Below are positions 35,062-44,090 of a stretch of 64,000 nt of DNA, piece by piece. The stretch's first letter is position 1; the number at the start of each line of letters is the position of its first letter. The DNA comes from Bradyrhizobium sp. RD5-C2 (GTDB lineage: Bacteria; Pseudomonadota; Alphaproteobacteria; Rhizobiales; Xanthobacteraceae). The stretch lies in assembly GCF_019972155.1 (NCBI RefSeq), contig NZ_BOVL01000007.1:62001-126000 (forward strand). Reading direction: 5' to 3'. A model generated the notes under the pieces. It made no database searches. It was not told the DNA's origin and saw only the letters and a program-made list of their open reading frames with translations. Made by a program: the position numbers and the translations under genes.

Positions 35062-35757
35062 TTACTCGCCCGCGCCGAACAGCGCAGCGAACCGCTTCTC
35101 GCCGTTTCGCGAGAAATTGACCACGCGGCTGCCCGGCGCAGCATCGCGCGCGGCCCATTTCAATTCGGTGAAGCGGTCCATCATCGCGGCGCCCAGCGTG
35201 CCGGCGAGATGGTGCCGTCGCTCACTCCAGTCGAGGCAGGCTTTGCACACCGGGCGGCGCGGATGCGTCAGCGCATCGGCGTCGATCTGCAGCTCCTCGG
35301 CCATGAAGCGCTTGCCTTCGCCGGTCAGCTCGATCGCCTGCTTGCTCTGGCGCACCAGCTTCTGCCGCCGCATGCTGTCGAGCATCTGCACGCCGAGATC
35401 GCCGGCGAGATGGTCGTAGCAGATGCGAGCACGGCGCAGCGCCGGATCCTTCGGCCCGGTGCGCACGCGCATATGGCCGGCGCGGGCAGCGATGCCCTGC
35501 AAGCCTTCGAGCACGTCGGCGACGTCGGGGTCGGAGAGCCGGTAGTAGCGGTGGCGGCCCTGCTTCTCGGGCTCGATCAGCCCGCCGGCCTCGAGCTTGG
35601 CGAGATGCGAGCTCGCCGTTTGTGGCGTGATGCCGGCCTCCTGCGCCAGCTCGCTCGCGGTCAGCGCGCGGCCGGTCATCAGCGCGGTCAGCATGTTGCA
35701 ACGTGCGGGATCGCCGACCAGAGCGGCGATCCGGGAGATGTCGGGTCCTGCTTTCAT
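35062..35757 (-). CDS. ArsR-family transcriptional regulator with C-terminal extension
   Basis: 231 residues, about twice a minimal ArsR protein. N-terminal winged helix: DPARCNMLTALMTGRALTAS, ELAQEAGITPQTASSHLAKL and GRHRYYRLSDPDVADVLEGL. The C-terminal half is helical and includes RARICYDHLAGDLGVQMLD and a CxxC pair (PVCKACLDWSERRHH) that could bind a metal or act as a redox sensor. It is divergent from a NIPSNAP-family gene, with 91 bases between starts, and probably controls it and itself. Confidence 0.88.
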   Translation of the reverse strand: MKAGPDISRIAALVGDPARCNMLTALMTGRALTASELAQEAGITPQTASSHLAKLEAGGLIEPEKQGRHRYYRLSDPDVADVLEGLQGIAARAGHMRVRTGPKDPALRRARICYDHLAGDLGVQMLDSMRRQKLVRQSKQAIELTGEGKRFMAEELQIDADALTHPRRPVCKACLDWSERRHHLAGTLGAAMMDRFTELKWAARDAAPGSRVVNFSRNGEKRFAALFGAGE

Positions 35758-35848
35758 AGTTCGATGATAGCCGAAGCATCGAGGTCGGGCAAGGCGGTAG
35801 TGTCCATCGTGCCCGTCGCCCGCAATGACGAAACACCAGGAGGCTCAA

Positions 35849-36157
35849 ATGACCGTCACCGTCTTCATCCGCTACCAGCTCGATCCGTTCAAGCGCGCGA
35901 TGTTCGAGGAGTATTCGCGGAACTGGCTCTCGATCATCCCGCGCTGCGGCGGCGATCTGCTCGGCTACTGGATGCCGCACGAGGGCACCAACAACATCGC
36001 CTTCGCGCTGATCTCGTTCGAGAGCCTTGCCGCCTACGAGGCCTATCGCGCGCGCCTGCGCCAGGACGGCGAGGGCGTGGCGAACTTCAACTTCGCGGAA
36101 CAAAACCGCTTCATCCTTGCCGAGGAGCGGACATTTCTGCGCAAGGTCGAGCTATAG
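35849..36157 (+). CDS. NIPSNAP-family protein
   Basis: 102 residues from the ATG at 35849 (CAGGAGG upstream). Dimeric alpha-beta barrel fold of the ABM/NIPSNAP superfamily: [20 protein letters not shown], then [20 protein letters not shown] and [11 protein letters not shown]. Function of bacterial members is unclear, although many sit beside redox or aromatic-degradation genes. It is followed after 32 nt by a second protein of the same fold (36190), so the two may form related dimers. Confidence 0.8.
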   Translation: MTVTVFIRYQLDPFKRAMFEEYSRNWLSIIPRCGGDLLGYWMPHEGTNNIAFALISFESLAAYEAYRARLRQDGEGVANFNFAEQNRFILAEERTFLRKVEL

Positions 36158-36189
36158 TCGTTCCACAACAACAATGCGCGGAGGCGCCC

Positions 36190-36543
36190 ATGATTGCCGT
36201 GATCTTCGAAGTCTGGCCGAAGGCTGAGCACCGGGATCTCTATTTCGACCTTGCCGCCGAGTTGAAGCCGATCCTGCAGGAGATCGACGGCTTCATCTCG
36301 GTCGAGCGGTACGAGAGCCTCACCGAGAAGGGCAAGTTCGTGTCGCTGTCATTCTTCCGCGACGAGGCCGCGGTAGAAGCCTGGCGCAACACGGTCGAGC
36401 ACCGCCGCACACAGGCCAAGGGCCGCGCGCGGATCTTCGACAATTACCGGCTGCGGGTCGCGAGCGTGATGCGTGACTACGGCCTGAACGAACGCGATCA
36501 GGCGCCGAAGGACAGCCGTGCGGTGCACGAAGCGAAGCTCTAG
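36190..36543 (+). CDS. Antibiotic biosynthesis monooxygenase (ABM) domain protein
   Basis: 117 residues from the ATG at 36190 (GCGGAGG upstream). Single ABM domain: MIAVIFEVWPKAEHRDLYFD, then IDGFISVERYESLTEKGKFV, SLSFFRDEAAVEAWRNTVEH and YRLRVASVMRDYG. Members are cofactor-free oxygenases or small stress proteins. It is 32 nt after the NIPSNAP gene and 56 nt before a PEP-mutase-family gene, all + strand, so a three-gene transcript is likely. Confidence 0.85.
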   Translation: MIAVIFEVWPKAEHRDLYFDLAAELKPILQEIDGFISVERYESLTEKGKFVSLSFFRDEAAVEAWRNTVEHRRTQAKGRARIFDNYRLRVASVMRDYGLNERDQAPKDSRAVHEAKL

Positions 36544-36599
36544 CGCTCGCATATGCGCGTGCCTATCTCTGCGCGGCCAACGAATCTAGGGAGCGACCA

Positions 36600-37418
36600 A
36601 TGCCACTGCCAACTGCTGACAAACGAGCCGCCTTCAAGAAGCTGCACGAGAGCGGGTGCTTCATCATTCCGAACCCATTCGACGTCGGCAGCGCCCGTGC
36701 CTTGCAACATCTCGGCTTCAAGGCGCTGGCCTCGACCAGCGCGGGCTTTGCCTGGACCATCGCCAAGGCCGACAACCGCGTCACCGTCGACGACGTCTGC
36801 GATCACCTGACGGCGCTGTGCGCGGCGGTCGATATTCCCGTCAACGCCGATTTCGAGGGTGGCTTCGCGGTCGAGCCGGACAAGGTCGCGGTCAATGTCG
36901 CACGCGGCGTCAAGACCGGTGTCGCCGGGCTCTCGATCGAGGACTCCACGGGAGATGCCGCCAACCCGTTGTACGAGCACAAGCTCGCGGTCGAGCGCAT
37001 CAGGGCGGCGCGCAAGGCGATCGATGCCGACAACAGCGGCGTGCTGCTCACCGGCCGCTGCGAGGCGTTCCTGTGGGGCAAGAAGGACCTCAATCTGGTG
37101 ATCGAACGGCTGCAGGCCTATTCGGAAGCCGGAGCGGATGTGCTGTATTCGCCGGGCATCTCGACCAGAGAAGAAATCTCTGCGGTCGTGAAGGCGGTGG
37201 CGCCGAAGCCGGTCAATCTCCTGATCGGCGGCGCGTCCGAGCTGACGCTGCAAGCGGTCGGCGACCTCGGCGTGCGGCGGATCAGCGTCGGCGGCGCGTT
37301 GGCGCGGATGGCCTGGACCGGCGTCATGAAGGCGGCCAAGGAAATGGCCGAGAAGGGCACCTTCACCGAATTCGCCAACGGCTATCCCGGTGGCGAGCTC
37401 AACAAGATGTTCAAATAG
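36600..37418 (+). CDS. Isocitrate lyase / PEP mutase-family protein
   Basis: 272 residues. TIM-barrel enzyme: FIIPNPFDVGSARALQHLGF at the N-terminus, ALASTSAGFAW, the metal-binding Asp region in NADFEGGFAVEP, SIEDSTGDAANPLYE and GRCEAFLWGKKDLN. The family includes PEP mutase, oxaloacetate decarboxylase and 2-methylisocitrate lyase; this subgroup is usually unassigned. It cleaves or rearranges C-C or C-P bonds in 2-oxo acid substrates. It is last in the NIPSNAP-ABM series. GGGAGCGACCA precedes the ATG. Confidence 0.87.
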   Translation: MPLPTADKRAAFKKLHESGCFIIPNPFDVGSARALQHLGFKALASTSAGFAWTIAKADNRVTVDDVCDHLTALCAAVDIPVNADFEGGFAVEPDKVAVNVARGVKTGVAGLSIEDSTGDAANPLYEHKLAVERIRAARKAIDADNSGVLLTGRCEAFLWGKKDLNLVIERLQAYSEAGADVLYSPGISTREEISAVVKAVAPKPVNLLIGGASELTLQAVGDLGVRRISVGGALARMAWTGVMKAAKEMAEKGTFTEFANGYPGGELNKMFK

Positions 37419-37433
37419 ACTTCGCGCGAAAAA

Positions 37434-37461
37434 AAGCGGCGGGCCGTTGGGGCCCGCCGCT
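37434..37461 (-). terminator. Rho-independent terminator of the 37487 gene
   Basis: A perfect 11-bp stem (AGCGGCGGGCC / GGCCCGCCGCT) with loop GTTGG is followed, on the minus strand, by a run of seven or eight T. It sits 26 bases after the stop of the minus-strand gene. Confidence 0.85.
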
Positions 37462-37486
37462 CGCGCCTGGTCAGTGTCATCACGCG

Positions 37487-37915
37487 TTACTTGGCATTCT
37501 CGGCCGGCGGAGCCGCCGGCTTGTTCATGTCCGACTTGTTCATGTCAGACGGCGGGCTCGCCGGGTTGGCCGGCGCCGCGCCCGTGGTTACGCCGGGCTG
37601 GCTGTTCGGCTTCGGCGTCACGTCGCGCATGCCCGGGGGCGGCGCGGCCGGGTTGACCGGCTGAGTCTGCGCGGTCTGTGTCGACGGCGTCGTGCCGGCC
37701 TCGTGCACCGAGGTGTTGTTCAACCCGTAGAACAGTGCGCCGAGCACCACGGCCACCGCAACTGCGAACATCGCGACCTTGGTGCTGCTCGCCGGTCCCT
37801 CTTGGAGTTCCGGATCCGGCTGCAGCTCGTTGTCCAGGCTGTTGAAGCGCGCCTGACGGCGGATTTCGTCATCGGTCAGGTTGGCGCGATACGGATCGTC
37901 AGGGTTGTAAGTCAT
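37487..37915 (-). CDS. Membrane-anchored Pro/Ala-rich protein, unknown function
   Basis: 142 residues, GGAGG upstream. A cytoplasmic N-terminus (MTYNPDDPYRANLTDDEIRR) with an Arg-rich patch, one transmembrane helix (VAMFAVAVAVVLGALFYGL, ~48-66) and a long Pro/Ala/Thr-rich, probably disordered periplasmic tail with a repeated SDMNKSDMNKP. The family is conserved among rhizobia as hypothetical. Three tandem 13-14-bp repeats lie just upstream of its ribosome site (37941-37977). Confidence 0.78.
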   Translation of the reverse strand: MTYNPDDPYRANLTDDEIRRQARFNSLDNELQPDPELQEGPASSTKVAMFAVAVAVVLGALFYGLNNTSVHEAGTTPSTQTAQTQPVNPAAPPPGMRDVTPKPNSQPGVTTGAAPANPASPPSDMNKSDMNKPAAPPAENAK

Positions 37916-37940
37916 TTCAAAGTTCCTCCGTTAGCCCCCC

Positions 37941-37977
37941 AAGGCTAAGCGTCAAGGCTAAGCGCGTAGGCTAAACG
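37941..37977. repeat. Short tandem repeat AAGGCTAAGCG x3
   Basis: AAGGCTAAGCGTC, AAGGCTAAGCGCGT and AGGCTAAACGC follow each other with a 13-14-bp period, starting about 26 bases upstream of the minus-strand gene start at 37915. They may be regulatory or just a local expansion. Confidence 0.6.
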
Positions 37978-38057
37978 CAGGAGACAATCGCTGGCGCGTG
38001 AGGATGTTCCGCGCCAATGTTGCAACCTGTTCATGCGGGAACCGACGATTCCCTGGA

Positions 38058-38162
38058 GTGTTTTCGCGCGAAGTGGATACCGGTTCGCGTGAAGAAAACG
38101 CGTCAAAACAAGAATCTAGAGCCCCCGTTCCTGTTCAATCGGAACGGGATAGGCTCTAGGTT
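38058..38162. repeat. Rhizobial intergenic repeat element
   Basis: Contains GCGAAGTGGATACCGGTTCG, then GTGAAGAAAACGCGTC and a hairpin formed by CTAGAGCCCCCGTTC and the pairing GGAACGGGATAGGCTCTAG. I recognise this text as a high-copy element of Bradyrhizobium and related genomes (recalled, not searched). Confidence 0.75.
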
Positions 38163-38189
38163 CCGAACCTGTTCCATGAGGCCTTTTCA

Positions 38190-38831
38190 ATGTGGACCAT
38201 GCCGCCCACCGATTCGGTGCTGCACGTGCTCTCGTTCATTGCCGTTGCGGCGCAATCGATGACGGCGGCGCTGGCGGCCGGCAGGCGCAGCATGGATTGG
38301 GCCGGCGTCTGCATGCTGGGAGCGATCACCGCGCTCGGTGGCGGCACCATCCGCGACGTGCTGCTCGGGCACTATCCGCTGCTCTGGGTCGCGCATCCGA
38401 TCTACCTTGCGATCGCGGCGGCCGGCGCCTTCGCCACCATCCTGCTGGCGCGGCTGGTGCACAGGCTCAATCTCGCATTCCTGGTGCTCGATGCGATCGG
38501 GCTTGTGGTGTTCACCATGGCCGGCTGCGACGTGGCCTGGCAGGTCGACGCCTCGCTGCCGATCGTGATCGTCTCCGGCATGATCACCGGCTGTGCCGGC
38601 GGCGTGCTGCGCGACATCCTCTGCAATGATGTGCCGCTGCTGTTTCGCAGCGAGCTCTACGCCAGCGTCTCGGTGGTGACGGGGCTGTTCTATGCGACCG
38701 CCTTCGGGCTGCAGCTCAACGACTGGCTCTGGACCGGGCTGACCTTCGTGCTCGGCCTGACGTTCCGGATGTTGGCGATCCGCTACAAATGGGAGATGCC
38801 GAAATTCGTCTTCAGCGGCGAGGATCGCTGA
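38190..38831 (+). CDS. TRIC-family (UPF0126) cation channel protein
   Basis: 213 residues, six or seven hydrophobic helices. Two inverted repeats carry the family motifs: MLGAITALGGGTIRDVLLG in the first and MITGCAGGVLRDILCNDVPL in the second, each with the Gly-rich bend and Arg-Asp pair seen in trimeric intracellular cation channels. The C-terminus is short and basic. Bacterial members conduct monovalent cations across the inner membrane. An ATG three codons downstream is also possible. Confidence 0.9.
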   Translation: MWTMPPTDSVLHVLSFIAVAAQSMTAALAAGRRSMDWAGVCMLGAITALGGGTIRDVLLGHYPLLWVAHPIYLAIAAAGAFATILLARLVHRLNLAFLVLDAIGLVVFTMAGCDVAWQVDASLPIVIVSGMITGCAGGVLRDILCNDVPLLFRSELYASVSVVTGLFYATAFGLQLNDWLWTGLTFVLGLTFRMLAIRYKWEMPKFVFSGEDR

Positions 38832-38855
38832 TCAGCTATTTCGCCGTCAGCGCCC

Positions 38856-40085
38856 TTATTTCGCTGTCCGCGCCTTGGCGACCTCGTCCGCCGTCACGGC
38901 CGGCGCCGCATTGCCCCAGGAATTTCGGATGTAGGTTGCGACGTCGGCGACCTCCTGGTCGGTGAGTTTTGGATAGGCCGGCATCGAGCCTGCGTTGGGT
39001 GCGCGCGGCGTGGTCAAGGTCTGCGCGCCGTCGAGGATGATGCGCAGCGTGCTCGCAGGATTAGCCGATTGCAAATTGGTATTGCCGGGCAGCGGCGGAT
39101 AGATCCGTGGCGCGCCGGAGCCATCGAGTTCATGGCAGGCGACGCAGGCGCCGCGATAGAGCCGCTCGCCATTGCTCATCTGCGCCGGTGAGGGCGGGGT
39201 GACCGCAGGTTCCGGCGCGCCGGCCGGCAGGCTCTTCAGATAGACCGCGATCGCGTGCACGTCGGCGTCGCTCATCTTCGAGGTCGAGTTGACCACCACC
39301 TCGGACATCAACGGACCGGCATGGCTGTGCCCGTTGCGGCCGCTCTGCAGATATTCGGCGATGTCGCCTGCGCTCCATGATTTCAGCCCGCTGCGCGCCG
39401 CGCCGTCGAGCCGCGGCGCGAACATGCCCTGGACCATGCTGCCACTGAGCGCCTGGTCGCGCCTGTCGGCGCCGAACGCATTCTTCGGCGTATGGCAGGC
39501 GCCGCAGTGGGCGAGGGCCTCGACGAGGTAGCGGCCGCGATTCCATTCCGCGGTCCTGCTCTGGTCCGGCTGGATGATCCCGGGCGTAAAGAACAGGGCG
39601 TTCCAGCCGCGCATCAGCACGCGGTAGTTCAACGGCCAGCGCAGCTCGGGCGGCGGCGCCTTGTTGCTGACCGGCGCCAGCGTCGCGAGATAGGCGCGGA
39701 TCGCCAGGATGTCGTTGCGGATCAGCTTGGTGAAAGACGGGTAGGGGAAGGCGGGATAGTAATGCGCCCCGTTCGGCGAGACGCCCATCCGCAGCGCGCG
39801 CAGGAAATCGTCGTCGCTCCAGCCGCCGATGCCGGTATCGCGATCGGGGGTCAGGTTCGGCGAGAACACCGCACCGAATGGCGTGTCGATCCGCTTGCCG
39901 CCGGCGAACGGCTTGGCCGGATCGGCGGTGTGGCAGCTCGCACAGTCGCCGGCAATCGTGAGCGCCTTGCCGCGGGCGACAATGTCGTCGTCGGCTGGCG
40001 CGGCGGTGCATTCGCGAGCCGCGAACGCACTGCACAACAGCATACTGGCCAGAATCGCACCGGTCGTCCGATGTTGTCGCCGCAT
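38856..40085 (-). CDS. Tri-heme cytochrome c (alcohol/gluconate dehydrogenase subunit type)
   Basis: 409 residues from the ATG at 40085, with GGAAGGTGA upstream and a signal peptide right after (ILASMLLCSAFAA); a longer frame to 40250 lacks these. Three c-type heme sites: CASCH (48-52), CGACH in ALAHCGACHTPKN, and CVACH in GACVACHELDG. The order and length match AdhB-like or gluconate 2-dehydrogenase cytochrome subunits, which pass electrons from a periplasmic dehydrogenase to ubiquinone. No dehydrogenase partner is next to it, so its electron donor is unknown. Divergent from the oxidoreductase gene at 40320. Confidence 0.9.
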   Translation of the reverse strand: MRRQHRTTGAILASMLLCSAFAARECTAAPADDDIVARGKALTIAGDCASCHTADPAKPFAGGKRIDTPFGAVFSPNLTPDRDTGIGGWSDDDFLRALRMGVSPNGAHYYPAFPYPSFTKLIRNDILAIRAYLATLAPVSNKAPPPELRWPLNYRVLMRGWNALFFTPGIIQPDQSRTAEWNRGRYLVEALAHCGACHTPKNAFGADRRDQALSGSMVQGMFAPRLDGAARSGLKSWSAGDIAEYLQSGRNGHSHAGPLMSEVVVNSTSKMSDADVHAIAVYLKSLPAGAPEPAVTPPSPAQMSNGERLYRGACVACHELDGSGAPRIYPPLPGNTNLQSANPASTLRIILDGAQTLTTPRAPNAGSMPAYPKLTDQEVADVATYIRNSWGNAAPAVTADEVAKARTAK

Positions 40086-40319
40086 CCAATCACCTTCCGG
40101 TCCACAGGACGCGTTACGCCATTTCGCCGCGGGCCTGTCCAGCGACAGAAACCGAAACGGCGCTGCAATATTCCCGGCACGATGTTGCGATTTTTGAGCG
40201 ACGGGCTCGGTCGCCCAGAATTGTGCTGCGCGGGCCGGAATATCCGACATAGACTGGTTCTAACAAGTTCGGATGACTAGCTAAAAAGCAGGCGTCGCGA
40301 CCAGCGCAAAGAGGGCTAA

Positions 40320-43300
40320 ATGGGAATCAACCAAGGGCCTATCAGCCTCGACCAGAAATACACCCAGGGCACCGGTCACGTCTTCATGACCGGCATCCAG
40401 GCGCTGGTCCGCCTGCCCATGGCGCAGATCAGACGCGACCGCGCCGCAGGCCTCAACACGGCAGGCTTCATCTCCGGCTATCGCGGTTCCCCCCTCGGCG
40501 GCTATGACCAGCAGCTGTTCGCCGCCCGCAAGCATCTCGAACAGTACAACATCAAATTTCAGCCCGGCGTGAACGAGGACCTGGCGGCCACCGCGATCTG
40601 GGGCTCGCAGCAGCTCGCTTTGTCGCCCGGCGCCAAATATGACGGCGCGGTCGGCATCTGGTACGGCAAGGGCCCCGGCGTCGACCGCTGCGGCGACGTC
40701 TTCCGCCACGGCAATGCGGCGGGCTCCGCCAAAAATGGCGGCGTGCTCTGCCTTGCCGGCGACGACCACGGCGCAAAGTCCTCCACCGTCCCGCATCAGT
40801 CCGACCACGCCTTCATCTCCGCGCTGATGCCCTACCTCTACCCCTCCAGCATCCACGAAATGATCGAGATGGGCCTTTTGGGTATCGCGATGTCGCGCTA
40901 CTCCGGCTGCTGGGTCGGCATGAAGGTGATCACCGAGACGGTCGAAACCACGGCCGAGATCGACCTCACCGACGAGATGACGCCGTTCATCATCCCGGCC
41001 GATTTCGAATTGCCGCCGGGCGGCCTGAACATCCGCTGGCCCGACGACCGGTTCGAGCAGGACCGCCGGCTGCAGGACTACAAGGGCTTCGCCGCGATCG
41101 CCTTTGCCCGCGCCAACAAGGTCAACCGCATCACCATGGATTCGCCGAACGCGCGCTACGGCATCATGGCCTCGGGCAAGAGCTACGAGGACATCCGCCA
41201 GGCGCTGCGCGAGCTCGGCATCACGCCGGAGATCGCCGCCAAGATCGGCATCCGCCTCTACAAGATCGGCATGCCCTGGCCGCTGGAGCCGGAAGGCGTA
41301 CGCAACTTCGCCGTCGGCCTTGAGGAAATCTTCATCGTCGAGGAGCGCCGCGAGATTGTCGAGAACCAGGTCAAGCAGGAGCTGTTCAACTGGCGCGACG
41401 ACGTGCGTCCGCGCATCGTCGGCAAGATGGACGATCACGACAAGCGCTTCCTGACCTTCGCCGCCGAGCTCAGCGTGGCCTCGCTTGCAAGCTCGCTCAC
41501 CGAACGGCTGCTTCGACTTAATCTCAATCCTGAAATCGCCGAGATGCTGCGCGCCAAGGCCGACTGGTTCAACGGCCGCCAGTCGTCGCAGATGCAGGCG
41601 ACGGCACCGGTCAGCCGCACGCCGTATTTCTGCTCGGGCTGCCCGCACAACACCTCGACCAAGGTGCCGGAAGGCAGCCGCGCGCTCGGCGGCATCGGCT
41701 GCCACTTCATGGCGCTGTGGATGAACCGCTCGACCGAGACATTCACGCATATGGGCGGCGAGGGCGTGCCGTGGGTCGGCATCGCGCCGTTCACCAACGA
41801 GAACCACATCTTCGCCAATCTCGGCGACGGCACTTATTTCCACTCCGGCATTCTGGCGATCCGCCAGTCGATCGCTTCCAAGGCCAACATCACCTACAAG
41901 ATCCTCTACAACGACGCCGTCGCCATGACCGGTGGCCAGCGCCACGACGGCGACCTGTCGCCGCAGCAGATCACCTTCCAGCTGCACGCCGAGGGCATCC
42001 GCGAGATCTACCTGGTCTCGGAAAATCCCGACGCCTATCCGGCCGATAGCATCGCGCCCGGCGTCAAGCTGTTCCATCGCGACGAGCTCGAGAACGTCCA
42101 GAAGATGTGCCGCGACACCAAGGGCACGTCGGCGATCGTGTTCGTGCAGACCTGCGCCGCGGAAAAGCGCCGTCGCCGCAAGCGCGGCCTGATGGAGGAT
42201 CCGGCGCGCCGCGTGCTGATCAATCCAGCCGTCTGCGAAGGCTGCGGCGACTGCTCAGTGCAGTCGAACTGTATCTCGGTCGAGCCGCTCGAGACCGAAT
42301 TGGGGCGCAAGCGCACCATCAACCAGTCGACCTGCAACAAGGACTATTCCTGCGTAAAGGGCTTCTGCCCGTCCTTCGTCACGGTCGACGGCGGCACGCT
42401 CAAGCGTCGCGCGCCGACCGAGCTCGGCGATATCGGCGCCTTGCCGGAGCCGGCCTCGAAGCCCGCGCTCGACCGGCCCTACAACATCGCGGTCGGCGGC
42501 GTCGGCGGCACCGGCGTGCTGACGATCGGCGCGCTGCTCGGCATGGCCGCGCATATCGAAGGCAAGGCCTCGATGATCCTCGACATGTCCGGCCTCGCGC
42601 AGAAGGGCGGCGCGGTGTTGAGCCATGTCCGGCTCTCTGAGCACACCGCCGACGTGACTTGCTCGCGCATCGTGACCGGCACGGCCGATCTCGTCCTCGC
42701 GGCCGACGAGGTCGTCGCGGTCTCGAAGGAAACGATCACGCTGTGCGAGCCGAGCCGCACCGTCGGCATCATCAACAGCCACATCATCCCGACTGCGGAT
42801 TTCATCCTCAACCGCGACTTCAATTTCCAGAGCCGCAAGGTCAACAGCGTGCTGGAGACCGAGCTGCGCAAGGACTCCGCCTTCTTCGACTTCACCAAGC
42901 CGGCCGAGGCGCTGCTCGGCGACTCCATTGCCACCAACATCATGATGATGGGCTTTGCCTATCAACGCGGGCTGCTGCCGCTGTCGGCGGAATCGATCCA
43001 GCAGGCGATCGAGGTCAACGGGGTCTCGATCAAGATGAACACCCAGGCGTTCCAGCTCGGGCGTCTGGCCGCAGCCGATCCGGCACGGCTCGCCGCGATG
43101 ATGAAGGGGCAGGATGACGACGCGGCCCCGGTCAAGTCGCTGGATGCGATGTCGCTCGACGAGATCATCACCCATCGCATGGCGCTTCTGACCGGCTATC
43201 AGAATGCACGTTTGGCCAAGCGCTACCGCAAGCTGGTCGATCAGGTGCGCGACGCCGCCACCAAGGGCGCCTATGGTGAGGCGCTGCCGCGCGCGGTCGC

Positions 43301-43814
43301 GATCAACTACGCCAAGCTGCTCGCCTACAAGGACGAGTATGAGGTGGCGCGGCTGTTCACCGATGGCCGCTTCGAGAAGCAGCTGCGCGATCAGTTCGAG
43401 GGCGACTTCAAGTTCAACTTCAATCTCGCTCCGCCGATCCTGGGCGGCGGGCTCGATGCGCAGGGCCGTCCGAAGAAGCGCGCCTTTGGGCCGTGGATGA
43501 TGTCGGCCTTCAGGGTGATGGCGCGATTCCGCTTCCTGCGCGGCACGCCGCTCGACATCTTCGGCTACAATGCCGACCGCAAGCTCGAGCGCGACCTGAT
43601 CGCGGGCTACGAGAAGGATGTCGCGACGGTGTTGAGCCTGCTGTCGCCGCTCAATCACGACATCGCAGCCGAACTGCTGTCGCTGCCCGATCGCATCCGC
43701 GGCTACGGTCCGGTGAAGGACAAGGCGATCAAGGAGGCAAAGGTTCGCTACGCGCAACTCGCCGCCGACCTCGCCAACCCGCCGCCCGCGCCGCGGCAGA
43801 TGGCGGCGGAGTAG
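40320..43814 (+). CDS. Single-chain indolepyruvate ferredoxin oxidoreductase family protein
   Basis: 1164 residues, a fusion of the domains found as IorA and IorB. Order: N-terminal pyrimidine domain (GFISGYRGSPLGGYDQ), TPP-binding domain with GDGTYFHSGILAIRQ and NDAVAMTGGQ (~500-540), two cysteine clusters (CEGCGDCSVQSNC at ~638 and CNKDYSCVKGFC) for [4Fe-4S], and a gamma domain starting GGVGGTGVLTIGALLG (~727). It oxidatively decarboxylates aryl or other 2-oxo acids to acyl-CoA, reducing ferredoxin. It heads the + strand block with thiolase, MaoC and SDR genes. Confidence 0.93.
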   Translation: MGINQGPISLDQKYTQGTGHVFMTGIQALVRLPMAQIRRDRAAGLNTAGFISGYRGSPLGGYDQQLFAARKHLEQYNIKFQPGVNEDLAATAIWGSQQLALSPGAKYDGAVGIWYGKGPGVDRCGDVFRHGNAAGSAKNGGVLCLAGDDHGAKSSTVPHQSDHAFISALMPYLYPSSIHEMIEMGLLGIAMSRYSGCWVGMKVITETVETTAEIDLTDEMTPFIIPADFELPPGGLNIRWPDDRFEQDRRLQDYKGFAAIAFARANKVNRITMDSPNARYGIMASGKSYEDIRQALRELGITPEIAAKIGIRLYKIGMPWPLEPEGVRNFAVGLEEIFIVEERREIVENQVKQELFNWRDDVRPRIVGKMDDHDKRFLTFAAELSVASLASSLTERLLRLNLNPEIAEMLRAKADWFNGRQSSQMQATAPVSRTPYFCSGCPHNTSTKVPEGSRALGGIGCHFMALWMNRSTETFTHMGGEGVPWVGIAPFTNENHIFANLGDGTYFHSGILAIRQSIASKANITYKILYNDAVAMTGGQRHDGDLSPQQITFQLHAEGIREIYLVSENPDAYPADSIAPGVKLFHRDELENVQKMCRDTKGTSAIVFVQTCAAEKRRRRKRGLMEDPARRVLINPAVCEGCGDCSVQSNCISVEPLETELGRKRTINQSTCNKDYSCVKGFCPSFVTVDGGTLKRRAPTELGDIGALPEPASKPALDRPYNIAVGGVGGTGVLTIGALLGMAAHIEGKASMILDMSGLAQKGGAVLSHVRLSEHTADVTCSRIVTGTADLVLAADEVVAVSKETITLCEPSRTVGIINSHIIPTADFILNRDFNFQSRKVNSVLETELRKDSAFFDFTKPAEALLGDSIATNIMMMGFAYQRGLLPLSAESIQQAIEVNGVSIKMNTQAFQLGRLAAADPARLAAMMKGQDDDAAPVKSLDAMSLDEIITHRMALLTGYQNARLAKRYRKLVDQVRDAATKGAYGEALPRAVAINYAKLLAYKDEYEVARLFTDGRFEKQLRDQFEGDFKFNFNLAPPILGGGLDAQGRPKKRAFGPWMMSAFRVMARFRFLRGTPLDIFGYNADRKLERDLIAGYEKDVATVLSLLSPLNHDIAAELLSLPDRIRGYGPVKDKAIKEAKVRYAQLAADLANPPPAPRQMAAE

Positions 43815-43835
43815 TGTAGCCACATACTCAGCGTC

Positions 43836-43962
43836 GTCCCGGGCAAGCGCAGCGCGATCCGGGACCCATAACCACCGCATTTCATTGTTACGCGATGCTG
43901 GCGCCACAGCTGATCTCGCAACGCAGCCCTGTGGTTATGGGTCCCGGCCTTTGCCGTGACGA
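43836..43962. repeat. Second copy of the GTCGTCCCGGG...GGGACCCATAACCAC palindrome
   Basis: Left part GTCGTCCCGGGCAAGCGCAG and GGGACCCATAACCACCG; right part TGTGGTTATGGGTCCCGGCC and GACGAC. This is the same family as 33357-33477 with a different inner loop. Confidence 0.7.
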
Positions 43963-44090
43963 CGTCTGTTTTGCGGCGCGCATATTGTGCGCGCGTGACA
44001 GTCTCGCCTGACGGAATATTTCCGCGCTTGCCAAGGTCGCGCCGTCGGTTCAGAAAAACGCTGGAGCGAGAAACGCCAGCGGAGAGCGAT

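Noticed and set aside
34711..36189. Long + strand frame running into the ABM protein gene
   Set aside because: The upstream part overlaps the ArsR and NIPSNAP genes and is Arg/His/Ala-rich noise; only 36190-36543 has family sequence and a ribosome site.
40281..42077. 598-residue minus-strand frame opposite the oxidoreductase gene
   Set aside because: Mirror frame of a high-G/C gene with no domain text; the + strand has complete TPP and Fe-S motifs.
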